A stretch of 64,000 bases of DNA from positions 4,605,224 through 4,669,223 of the forward strand of contig NC_045141.1 in the NCBI RefSeq assembly GCF_008831285.2, in the 5' to 3' direction. How positions within the stretch are numbered: the first letter of the stretch is position 1; every line of letters begins with the position of its first letter. Shown one piece after another: positions 35,999 to 46,199 of this stretch. This DNA comes from Nymphaea colorata (taxonomy: Eukaryota > Streptophyta > Magnoliopsida > Nymphaeales > Nymphaeaceae). The notes under the pieces were generated by a model. The model did no database searches, was not told the origin of the DNA, and worked only from the letters and a program-made list of their open reading frames with translations. Position numbers and translations under genes: made by a program.

Positions 35999-37262
35999 AT
36001 GGAAGGACATTTTGGTCATTTGTTAAAAAGAAATGTCATTTATAGTTTTTTACTTTTTTCATTTTCATTTTTGCTTTTTACAAAAAGTTTTTTTTCACTG
36101 TTAACTAAGGGTATTTTAGTCATTAACCATACTTGCTCACTAAATTCATGTCAGGTTTGTTATTTGAGGCATTCCTATTCAGTTTAGATTGTCTTATTTG
36201 TTCACTGCATGAAGTATTGCAGCATTTCTTGGACAACCTATGGCATGATGTATCTTCTTCAGAGAAATGAGGTTGCAGTGACACTAGAAATGTTCAATTA
36301 AATCCATAGGCAGGACACCGCCTCAGTCTTGCCCCTTAGTTCTTGTTTAGCTGGTGCAAGAAGCAAAACCAGCTTTAATTCCTAACCACAATTATGGATG
36401 TTCAATGAGTCGAGCCAACTCTGGTGCACTCTTGACCTTTCTTAGTCAAACTCAGATCAAGCTCAACTCATCTAATAAAGGAGCCATGTTTGGGTTAAAG
36501 TTAAGTAAATGAGTTGAGTTCAAGCTTGGCAAGCTCAACTTACGTAAACTCTCATGGTCAGATGAGAAATGCTATAGATTTGTATAAAAATCATTTAATG
36601 AAAAGGCCACTCTCATGGTCATTTTCAACTGCATATTGTTAAAACTCAAGAAAATAGTATAAAAAGTTGAAGGCTTCTCTTTCCCTCTCAACCTCAATCC
36701 AACACTTCCCCACCACATATATATATTCCCATTTCGGTACTGGTTTTACTATATGCATATACAATGCCGGTTGATTTTATGGAAAATCTTAATTTTTGAT
36801 TGTTATAAGAGCCACCAGCGTTATTATTCAAAATACACATCTAATTAAACCTATAAGATAATCTCAACAAGCTAATGTGATATAACTACTTATTCAGCAC
36901 AAGTGTTGTGACTACTTATCTATTACAAACATTCTTTGTTCCAGTTTGCTTTATGAAAATATTTGATTCTTTTACTGTCAAAGTTTTCGTGATACAAACT
37001 TACAGCAGCAGCATTTGACCTTCTAGATGACTTTTATCAAGTGATAAGGAACACAAACTTACATCAGCAAGCCTTCTACCTTCCAAAAGACCTCTTATCA
37101 AGTGAAAGGAAAAAGAAGGTTACTAGATTGCCCCATGGCCATTAGTGACAGATTCATTTTGGATTTACATCGGCTTAGACTTCAAACAGAAGTTCAACCA
37201 TTTAGCAAAAAGTCTTACAACTTTGAAAAGGTGTAAGCCACCAATGTCTCAATCATAGTCCT
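35999..37262. other. No gene; one weak hAT-like patch
   Basis: At 36400-36560 there are 'gagtcgagccaac', 'aagctcaactca' and 'gagttgagttcaagcttgg' words like the subterminal repeats of the hAT element at 50.6 kb, without clear ends. No coding region was recognised. Confidence 0.4.
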
Positions 37263-37265
37263 TTA

Positions 37266-37429
37266 GGGGCCACTTGGCACCAATAACAGATTGTTACCGT
37301 CCAGCGATTCTATGTAAAATTTAGGGTAGATTCATACATCATTACTTTACATGGTTCCTTGAATCTGCCCCAATTTGTAAGTCTGTTTTACTAGATAGTA
37401 ACAATTTGTTACTGGTGCCTAATAGCCCC
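37266..37429. mobile_element. Tourist-like (PIF/Harbinger) MITE
   Basis: 164 bp flanked by TTA at 37263-37265 and 37430-37432, the target duplication typical of PIF/Harbinger. The terminal inverted repeats begin GGGGC and run for about 30 bp: left 'ggggccacttggcaccaata', complement of right 'ggggctattaggcaccagta', both followed by 'ttgttac'. It has no open frame. It lies at the 3' side of the minus-strand DNA ligase relic. Confidence 0.88.
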
Positions 37430-37439
37430 TTAACACTAC

Positions 37440-38110
37440 AATTGCATGAGGAACAACAAAAGTACAAAGACATCCATGGAGCACAAGTTGTTCTATCAAC
37501 AAGATGGGAAGAGGACAAATTGTAAAAACTTCTTATCATCTCCCCATCCAAAATATAAGTCCCTGCTGCTTGTTTTGATGACTCCTTGATTATCTTTACC
37601 AAATATGGAGATCTTGAATTTGTTTCTTCTCCACTTTGGGAGAAGACTTTTATGGAACCATCCATTAATTTGTGAAATTGAGCATGTTGTCCATCATAAC
37701 TACAAGGGGAATGTTTTTTTATAAATGAACCACAGTGAACAAATTTAATAAAATAAGGATTAATAATGTAAATGGCTCAAGCTGAAGAATTTGCAATAAA
37801 GAAGAGGGGAAGTAGTAGAGTAAATGGCTTAAAAATTTGTATAGGGGATTACAAGGAAAAAGAGCCAAATAAAGGAAAAATGGTGGAACAAACTTATATT
37901 CACAATATAATTAACTTAGTCCACCATTATGACATCTGACCTTTCAGAGCTTGTTTGGGCACATGTTGGATCAACAGCGATGCCAGGAACCATGGAAACA
38001 GTCGACAAACGAAACTAGATGCTTGCCGATGAGTGAAGGAGTAAATAAATCATATGAAAAAGACATTTAAAAGTGAAAAAGAATTGTACAAGCCTTGAAA
38101 ATTCCAACAT
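37440..38110 (-). pseudogene. LIG6: DNA ligase 6-like relic (adenylation domain)
   Basis: The minus strand carries pieces of an ATP-dependent DNA ligase in the correct order. Around 38050-37930 it reads DLFTPSLIG and, one frame over, STVSMVPGIAVDPTC, the block that leads into the nucleotidyl-transferase domain. After about 230 bp with an AG acceptor at 37700-37701, it reads YDGQHAQFHKLMDGSIKVFS, SGEETNSRSPYLVKII and TYILDGE, then SFYNLSS. These match the plant LIG6 style of ligase motif I and what follows. The catalytic Lys before YDG is not present and the conserved Arg of YDGxR is His. About 12 residues after ILDGE are gone, and there is a frameshift near 38015. Upstream and downstream domains were not found. 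It is dead; the parent gene would act in DNA repair. Confidence 0.8.
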
Positions 38111-41100
38111 CAAACTCGGCTGGAAATAAGTGACCATTCTGAAATGAAAAACTAAAAACTAATTAAGCACTTGCAGCTGGAATTACTAGATAACATCATT
38201 GTCACAAATACCATTTCCCATGTTTTCATCGGGCAACAGATATTCTCTGGAATCAGCTAAAAAGGATCTTTTTCTAAAAAATCTCAGGAGTCCAAGATAG
38301 ACTTTTCACTAATTTTCATACAAAAATGATATTCAGAAATAGTTCTTGAAACTCTGAAACAGACAAAAATGAAAACAAAGCTTAAGATGTATCAGAGAAT
38401 GTTTTAATTTAAAAAAGGAATAAAGATCTAACAAAATTTATCATAGTATGATAGTATTCATTTCAAATGTGGGATAAATTCCCATTTTTTTCTTTCACCA
38501 GTTTTTTGTTGATATTGTCACAATAACTTGAAAATATTGCAGTGTTTGTGACAATAGTAAGACACGTCAAAGATTCATTTTGTCCTCCTCTTTCATTAGA
38601 CGTCTCATAAGTGAAGTGACTTGTATAGAGTGGTTTGAGACGATGAAGCAGATCTGGAAAGCAAGAGCTACAGAAAAAGGAGACCGATTACAAAACCAAA
38701 AAGTCATTGTTGAAGCGGTAAGGGAGCTTCCATGAAATAAACCCCGAAACTATGGCTGAAAGTATTTTCCGCCTTGACCTTTCCTGTGGCTATTAACTAA
38801 GCTGACTTTGGCAAAACCCCATGTAGCTATTAACTTTTCGTCATGGTTTTGACCATAGTCACACAAAAATTTCTTGAGTTTTAAACGGTGAGTTTTTTCT
38901 CACCTACAATACGGTGAGCTTGAAAATAAAGGAGAAGAAAAAACAAGAAAAATACAACAAATTTTTAAAAATTAAAAACAACTCAAATTAAGAAACAATA
39001 AAATAAGTGAGAAACTATAAACACAAACATCAACAAATAAGTATATTTGAAACAAATAAAATTAGAAAATGAAAAAAAACTGTTTAAAACATTAAAAAAA
39101 TGAAGAAAAAGGAAAAAATGCAAAAAAAGAAAAATATAGGTTTATTTATCATGTCCATTTGTTTTTCTTTTAAAAAATACGTTTTTTGTGACTGGCAATT
39201 TTATCAACCGGCCATGATGTACCTAGGCCACTAGCCATGGTTTTGGCTGTGACCGTTATTTGCAATAGCCACAGTTCCTTGTATATTAGCCATGGAAAAA
39301 GTCATGGCCATTTTAATTATTCTACATTTTTTTATTATATAAATATATATATGTAGAGAGCGAGAGAGAGAGAACATAGAAATAAGTAATTGTACTATAA
39401 AATATATTGTTTAAACAATTCAAAATTATAAAAAAAAACAAAAAAATAATAGAAAATAACTGTCATTTGAGCACGCCTGCTTCTTATGAAAAAGCTCCCC
39501 AAGCCATTTCTGGTCGAAATAGAGAAAATAAATAAAAAAATAGCAGGTTCAAACACATCTAGAAAATTGAACCCCAGAGACTAGTATGGTGAAACAATTA
39601 TAATTTTCTCATATTAGCAGCTTAGCATCTTATTTCTCCCAGAAACAATTCTAATTCTCTCATATTCATGTAGTGTAGCTATACTTGTATCCAAACAGTC
39701 AAAAAGTTTAAGAATGATGGAAAGGGGTATGTGAAAGAACATATCATCTCTGGTACAGTAAGAGAAATTTCATAAATAAAATAGAAATATATTGCACGTT
39801 ATACACAGACAACTAGTAGATACATACAATACTGTAAATGGTCAACCTTTTGGGCAAGCAAATCTTGGCCTGTTCAGAAAGCTCCTATTTTTTCTGTCAT
39901 TAGAAAACAAAAAAGAAAGATAAAGCAATCTTCACCTCAGAATAAGTTCCTAAACTCCCAATCCAATTCATGGATCATGAAGAAAGCTAAGATCTTGATC
40001 ACCTACAAACCAAACAAAAAATGGAGGATTAGATGAAAAAAATGAGTACTTGTAGCCAAAATCAAGGCACCATGAAATAGTTTTAGAAGAAAATAATAAT
40101 AGGACAAAACTTACTATAAAATAGTTCAATTTATTGGAAACTGAAACAAGAAGACAGACAATTGGTTCATCCAGAAAATTAGTCCCATGTAGAACCAAAA
40201 CATGCAGTTGAAACCAAGCTTGTGAAATGTATCAACCAAAACAGCAAATATCTCTTGCACAATTGTCACGAAATAAAATAGGCCTTGTGAAACTGATTAC
40301 AAAACACTAAGGACTAGAGAAAAGAACATAATGCACAAAAAATGTCTTTAAGAATGCTTGGTTGAAACCAATATCAGCAATATTTTTTTCAGTATGCTAA
40401 AATGTTTGGTTTATTGGATCCATTACAAGCTTCAATTGAAGAGTAGACCACAAACCCCTGCTAAACAACAATATATTTGATACATAGTCACATACAAAAT
40501 ATAGTTCGGCACTAACATAACCTTGATAGCTGGTATATTTTCAAATAGAAGTTGATTGGTAATGCTGGATAAGAGCATGAGGTGAACATGATGCCAGTGT
40601 AATATGATATATTTACCTGAAATTATTATATTTATCTGAAATGATTAAATTATTAGAGCATGAGGTGAACAAGAATTTCTCGAGGATAACACGGCAAAGT
40701 TGTATATCTCAAAAATATTTCAGAAATAATTTTTTTTTAATTTAAAACATTTAAAAAATCCTAAAAAATATATAAAATAAAATAAATAGGAAGTTAATAA
40801 AAAATATTAAAAAAACGCATACAATTCACGCTTTTTTTTGTTTTTTATATTCTACATTTTTTAAAAAGGATGCGTTGTATTGCTGTTTCTACGCCTGACT
40901 TATTTTTCACGTATTTAACGCGTCTTTTTCAATTAAGCTGCACCTATCATGGTTCAACATAGACAAAAAGAAAGTGATCACCATAACAAAGGCAAATCAT
41001 CCTCTGGTTCAAATGCTAATCATTGGTTTGAGTCAAATTGATCCAGATAAAAGTTTGATGAAAACAGTAATCTCAGAGTAATTATGGAACTGGGACTAGG

Positions 41101-41339
41101 GAAATACCAACCTGCACAAAAAAAAGGAAAGAAAGAAAGAAAGAAAAAACATCAATACCATAAAGAGAAAATCAACTACAAGACTAAACTATTATCAAGA
41201 TCCACATAGATCCATACGCCCACAGCTTTATCGACCAAGCGATTGTTGCACAAGCTTGGAAATGATAACGGGAAGTTCATAGATTTAGAAATTCCATACT
41301 GCCTTCACTATCAAAGCTGCTACCCTTTAGATATTGAAT
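38111..41339. other. Mostly featureless AT-rich DNA; possible ligase exon debris
   Basis: One minus-strand stretch at about 38185-38310 reads as protein (LLRFFRKRSFLADSREYLL) and could be a further exon of the ligase relic, but I cannot match it. 38740-39330 holds inverted and direct copies of 'ccatggttttggctgtgac / catggttttgaccatagtca' around an A-rich core, probably a decayed non-autonomous element. The remainder shows A/T tracts only. Confidence 0.35.
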
Positions 41340-42110
41340 CCATATTAATTGTTGTATGGTTAAACTTTAGAAATTTGTTGGTAAAAGTAAAATTTTGTCC
41401 ACCATAAATTTCACATTCTTCTTTAGTACTTATCATTTTAACTAGTTCTTCTTCTTCACTTTTTGTCCTTTTGTAATTTTGCCAATTTCATTTTGAAACT
41501 TACACTTCACTTCGTCATAGGCTCAATATATATGTTTTGCTTCCAGCCTTAAACGCCTTTAACAGCCAATTAAAGTGTTTGATTATTTATCCTTTTTTAA
41601 TATTCAAAAGTTGGAAGAAAAGTGTCAAAAGATGTCATGATCAAAAGATAGGCTCAGGAATAAGGTTCAAATTTAAATATATTGGTACAAAATTACCAAA
41701 GAATTGACTCGTGGAGAGTAAGCTTGATAGAATTGGAAATGCTTGACGTTTAGTGACTCAAATGCATATTTCTGGTGGGTATTTAGTAGAGGCCCCAAGG
41801 AATTTAATCCTCCAACTACTCACATTTGAAGACCAAGAAAGGCATTCAAGAGATTTATTAACTAATTTATTTGGGCACCACAAGCTTAGAATCAATTTCT
41901 CATGTTCTTTGTGTAGCAGTGTGTCACATTGAACTACTTGTAACCAGCATTTGATGTCATGCTGGCAGAATGCAGTGGATTCTAGCACAATTCCATTGAT
42001 TTGGTGAAATGGTGAGAAAATCATTTTTATGGCTGTTCTAATCAAGTTATAACACCCACCAAATGACTTTATGGGCTCCAATATCATAGTTGCGTGAGCA
42101 AGAGGATATA
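41340..42110 (-). repeat. R1 dispersed repeat, inverted copy
   Basis: Its reverse complement matches 16230-16870 almost base for base (for example 'ctactaaatacccaccagaa' in both), and past that point it also matches the 'cagccataaaaatgattttc' module of 23480-23620. It is non-coding. Confidence 0.88.
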
Positions 42111-43480
42111 TGATAGGTTTAAGTAGTCTGGCATCAAATTTTACAAAAAAAAAAAAAAACAGTAGAGAAGTCAACCAGATTCTGTTCGAATCCACTGCCA
42201 TCTATTTTGGATCCAGTGGCAATTTCTACAGGCGTGTGCTTTTACCGGTGATTGCCCACCCACTGCTATGAGTTTCTCGGCAAAGACCAGGGAAGATTCC
42301 GGCTGGACTGGCCGGGATTTTGGTATTCGAAAGGGACTTCTTCCGCTTGTGTGGTGTCCACCATGTTGCTACTTCCTCTCCTTCTTCGACTTTTCTTTGA
42401 TGGTATCACTTTCCTGACCAAAAATTCGGTTGTACAAAACTGGCATATTTATTAAGGCCACCAAATTTTCTTCCTTTAGTTCCTTAGATAAGGCAAAATC
42501 AATGAACAGTCTTGTCTTATCTTATCTACCAGCTTGATTGATTGCAAATGAACAGGAGAAAATTTCAACGTACTTCAAAGGCTCCCTTCTTGCTTAGGCA
42601 CTCCATCTTAACTTTCTTTGCAAGCCAAAAAATAGTGGTTGTGACATCTTGGTACTCACTTGCTTATTCTTGGTTGTTTCTATTAAAGAGACTAATTCAA
42701 AAGGTGCAACGCCAAATTCAAGCACAAACAGCTCCCGCGATATTAAAGGAACTTATCCAGATCTTGCAACGTCAAATTCAAAAGGAAGCAGCTATGGTGA
42801 TATTAAAGGCAATCATTCAAATGTTGCAACGTCTCACAGCTATGGTGTTATTAAAGGAAATCATTCAAACTTTGCAACAACAGATTCTAGAGTAACCAAC
42901 TATGGCATCGACAGTTGCAAGGAAAGAGCAATCCCTTGGTATCTTAAAATGTTTTTGGAAGGCAACGCACAAATATATGCATATAGAGATAAGGAAACTG
43001 AAGACTTTTTCCTTATGATCCAATGCTATAAGAGTTAAAAGAAATCTTCAAATTTGATGTGGAAGGCAGTAGTTTGAACAACAAACCAAGCAACTCAAGC
43101 TACCCTAAATCGAGTTCGAGCCGACTATTTTAATAAGCAAGCAGAACTCGAACTCATACCACTCATGCAACGACTCTATATGCATGATTGACCTGTATGA
43201 TGGAGAGAGCGGTTCCTAGGCTGGAGTCAGCAATTCAGGTTAAAGAGTAACAGTTATAAAATGTTCAAATTTTTAAGTCACACCAACATGTAAATGAGAA
43301 AAGTTATGAACATAAACATGAGCGGTCCTGGGTCAGTGCAGGCTATTGCTTATCTCTGCCCTGTATAACCGAGCAAGGCTTGTGGCGCTGGCCTACTCTG
43401 TCTGAGGAGAGGCTTTTGTGATGTATGATTTGGAAAATATGATAAACTTCCTCTCGACGGTGTCATCTTCTACATTCCAA
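42111..43480. other. Region upstream of the peptide array
   Basis: Contains a repeat-bearing open frame (42649-43038) and, from about 42930, sequence duplicated at 59450-59720 and 59880-60240. No other recognisable gene. Confidence 0.45.
42649..43038 (+). CDS. Ser/Asn-rich protein with internal repeats (doubtful)
   Basis: A 129-residue frame. After a hydrophobic start (MVLTCLFLVVSI) it contains three imperfect repeats with SYGDIKGNHSNVATS, SYGVIKGNHSNFATT and a more distant upstream version. They are encoded by repeats of about 40-60 bp ('gtgatattaaaggcaatcat', 'gtgttattaaaggaaatcat'). The end reads IPWYLKMFLEGNAQIYAYRD. The last third is duplicated at 59450-59690, where the frame is broken. 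Composition suggests a disordered secreted protein. I do not recognise the family, and it may be one exon of a larger or dead gene. Confidence 0.3.
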   Translation: MVLTCLFLVVSIKETNSKGATPNSSTNSSRDIKGTYPDLATSNSKGSSYGDIKGNHSNVATSHSYGVIKGNHSNFATTDSRVTNYGIDSCKERAIPWYLKMFLEGNAQIYAYRDKETEDFFLMIQCYKS

Positions 43481-43593
43481 ATTAAAGAGTGCAGATTGCT
43501 GTAACTTTTGACTCCGCCCTTCATTTTGTACCTATATGTGCGTACACATGACTATACAGGACCAACCTTTAAGGCCTCCCTCTCCTTCTCACA

Positions 43594-43938
43594 ATGGGTT
43601 ACGCGCTGAAGATCATATACCTGTGGATGGCCACAGCCATACTTGTAGCGAGCCATTTTACAGCAGCAACAACGGAATCAGGGGAAACTGCCCACCACCC
43701 CTACCATGGCAGCAGCAGGGAACTAGGAATGAAGGTTATCATTGCCAGGCGACAAAGTGAAGGAGTACTGTCCCAGAAGTACCCACAGAAGGACAACACA
43801 GCTGCGGTGGGGCATGATCCATGGTCGTCCACCAAGAGGAACTACCCTCTTCCTCCGAAGCCTGCATCCAATCCACACAAGCATGAGGCCGGTGGGCGGA
43901 AACCTCCGGCACCTCCATTCCCCGGTGTTCACTTGTGA
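43594..43938 (+). CDS. Secreted Pro-rich peptide-precursor family, member 1
   Basis: 114 residues, open from ATG to stop with no intron needed. Residues 1-25 are a signal peptide (hydrophobic run IIYLWMATAILVAS, likely cut after FTAA). The predicted mature chain of about 88 residues has no cysteine. It contains HPYHGSSRELGMKVIIARR, then AAVGHDPWSSTK, a dibasic Lys-Arg (about residue 82), and a Pro-rich end with NYPLPPKPASNPHKHEAGG and a terminal PPFPGVHL. The ATG is chosen because the signal peptide and an 'aaggcctccctctcc' leader are conserved in members 2 and 6. A weak TATA-like CTATATGTG lies about 60 bp upstream. I do not recognise the family. The layout suits a secreted signalling or defence peptide precursor, but that is inference. 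Confidence 0.75.
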   Translation: MGYALKIIYLWMATAILVASHFTAATTESGETAHHPYHGSSRELGMKVIIARRQSEGVLSQKYPQKDNTAAVGHDPWSSTKRNYPLPPKPASNPHKHEAGGRKPPAPPFPGVHL

Positions 43939-45403
43939 TTTTTCATCCCTTTTTCCGACGAGGGACTGCCCTTCTTTTAAAAATTGTGCGTGCATTAGTA
44001 TATAGTTCAGAAGATGCTTAATTATTCATTTATAATCAGTGTGAGGAGCTGGAGGCTTTTCCAAATCATGTTTGTTGTCACCCCTTTGTGGGTGAAATTC
44101 TCCAATGATTCAAGAAGATTAATTAGTTTTGTGATCGAAGAAAGCACGTCAAGTTATTGGAATGCCCCACAAAGGGCAATTATTCAACCTGTGAATCTTG
44201 TTCCTGGGGGCTTACACCTACCTATCAACCTATTTGAAAGCCTAACAGATTTGGAGCTCTCGGATCAGCAGCTTATAGAGAATCACATGGTGTGCAATGG
44301 TGATGCTTGAGATCAGATCGAGCTGAGCACACACATGACACAACAGTTATATACACCTCTAGAGGGTTGGGTTGAGAGTATTTTAGAAATTTTTGATGAC
44401 AAAGTGCAGCTTTCATGGTTCTTTTGCTTTTTAAGAGGCTGCTATGTAATTTCTTGAGTCTTTTAGAGAACATTTTTATAAATATTAAACACCAAAATTT
44501 AACTTTTCAAAAAAATAAAAGAGTCACAAATGAGCTGGTGTGGAGAAATTGCCCCCACCAACCCGCAATAAATGTTTTATTTATACATGGATACCTCAAT
44601 ATTTTGTTTCTCTTAAAATTTAAGATGTTAATGTCTTTAACCAAAACTTTCTGACTCTACAACAGTCATCTTGAACCAAAACTTAAACTTTGTGGCTCTA
44701 CTACTCTCAGTCTGCCACCCTGAGCTTGACAGGTAGACTAACCCTTGACCAGACCAACATTGGAGATGTGGTGTGCAAAGTCAAGCGTTCGAGAAACCAA
44801 AATAGCTTTCATCATTCAATGGTCTCATCCAAAAAGTGATGTCTTCTTTAATGTTTTTTTATGGGGCTGTTTCAATGTCGCCATCAACTTTACATTACTT
44901 TTCTTTTTATAAACGATTTTTTACTCCTTGTTGGGTACCAAAACTTTTCAACAGTTCATCCCAGCATAATAAAAAGGTAGATTAAATTTCTGCCTAACAT
45001 AAAAATCATGCAGTCCTTTTATTTGCTTAGCTAACCATACTCCTTCCACTTGACCATTTGGGTAAAAAGACAAAATTTAGATTTATTATAATTGATTATT
45101 AAATTATTTTTTACAATTTAACCTTATAAATATGATCATAGGAGTCTTATAAATATGACTGTAAGAGTGAGTTGATGAGAAGTATATATTAAGTTAGTTG
45201 CTCTCTTACTTTAATATTATTTTTTTAATGAAAAAATGAAAGGTTCTTATAACATCAAGATTTTGATAGTATAACAATCAATCTTTATATAAAAATGACT
45301 TGAACTAAAACATCATTTATTTTCAATTAGTATTTATAAATGCATTAAAAAGTTTACATTTTTTTGAACCTTTTTTTAACATGAATTTAAAAGGTGGTTT
45401 TAA
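43939..45403. other. 3' flank of member 1 and spacer, no gene
   Basis: Starts with the family's conserved 3' flank ('atttttcatccctttttc', 'tgaggagctggaggctttt'). The remainder, including AT-rich DNA at 44.9-45.4 kb, is duplicated at 60982-62300. Short frames here are non-coding in appearance. Confidence 0.5.
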
Positions 45404-45515
45404 AAGAGTGCAGATTGCCGTTTGACTCCCACCCATTATTTTGTATCCATATATGCGTATGCATACACATGACTATACAGGACCAACCTTTTAAGGTCTC
45501 CCTCTCCCTCTCAAA
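45404..45515 (+). promoter_or_regulatory. Conserved proximal promoter of the peptide family (member 2)
   Basis: Holds 'agagtgcagattgc', 'ttgactcc', a TATA-like CCATATATG near 45446 and the pyrimidine-rich leader 'aaggtctccctctccctctc' just before the ATG. The same elements in the same order precede members 1 (43484) and 6 (62516), with partial matches before 4 and 5. Conservation outside the coding region supports shared transcriptional control. Confidence 0.6.
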
Positions 45516-45815
45516 ATGGGTTACGCGCTGAAGATCATATACCCATGGTTGGCCACAGCCATACTTGTAGCGAGCCATTTTACAGCAGCAACATCGGAAT
45601 CCGGGGAACCCGCTGGCAGGAAACTGGAGATAAAGGTTATCGTCGGTAAGGAACAGAATGAAGGAGTAGTAGTCCCCGGAAAGTACTTGCACAAGGGCAA
45701 CGCAGCTGTGGTGGGGCGTGATCCATGGTCGTCCACCAAGAAGGAGTACCTTCCCCCTCCAGACCCTGTATCCAATCCACACAAGGGTGGCTCTGGGAGG
45801 AACATTCACTTGTGA
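45516..45815 (+). CDS. Secreted Pro-rich peptide-precursor family, member 2
   Basis: 99 residues, intact. It has the same signal peptide as member 1 (ATAILVASHFTAAT). The following spacer is 9 residues shorter. Then come KLEIKVIVGKEQNEGVVV, AAVVGRDPWSSTK, the dibasic Lys-Lys, and EYLPPPDPVSNPHKGGSG; the chain ends in NIHL, lacking most of the PPFPG tail of members 1 and 6. There is no cysteine in the mature part. The Glu-Tyr right after the dibasic site is a context in which plant tyrosine sulfation is possible; that is inference. It pairs with member 6 in the block duplication. Confidence 0.75.
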   Translation: MGYALKIIYPWLATAILVASHFTAATSESGEPAGRKLEIKVIVGKEQNEGVVVPGKYLHKGNAAVVGRDPWSSTKKEYLPPPDPVSNPHKGGSGRNIHL

Positions 45816-46199
45816 TTTTTCATCCCTTTTTCCGATGAGGGACTGCCTTTTTTTCCAACAATCGCGTATGTATAATTGTATGCTTAATTATTCATTGCTA
45901 ATCAGTGTGAGGAGCTAGAGGTTCTTCCAAGTCACGTTTCTCTTCACTCGTTTGTGGTTGAATTCTTCAACGTTTCAAGTGAATTAGTTTCATGAGTCAA
46001 AGCACAAGTTTCAAGTTGGAATACCCAACGAACGGGGATTATTTAACCTGCGAATCTTGTTCTTAGGGATTACACATTTGAGCTTTCGTATACTGTTTAT
46101 AGATAATTACATGGTGTCAAATGTGGTGCTTGAGTTGGAATCAGTCCCGTCAAAGAATCAGTCTACTTGGCCTTTACAGCAACACCCATCGTCTCAAGT

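Noticed and set aside
38590-38760. A further ligase exon on either strand at 38.6-38.75 kb
   Set aside because: Both strands give protein-like text but neither aligns with the ligase order beyond a few residues.
43837-43938. Assigning the peptide family to PSY, CLE, CEP, CIF or RGF
   Set aside because: Only scattered Tyr, Pro and NPHK likeness; none of the defining motifs of those families is present.
43535-44005. Alternative open frames overlapping peptide members 1, 2 and 6 on both strands
   Set aside because: They lack the signal peptide and the residue conservation seen in the chosen frame; the family alignment holds in one frame only.
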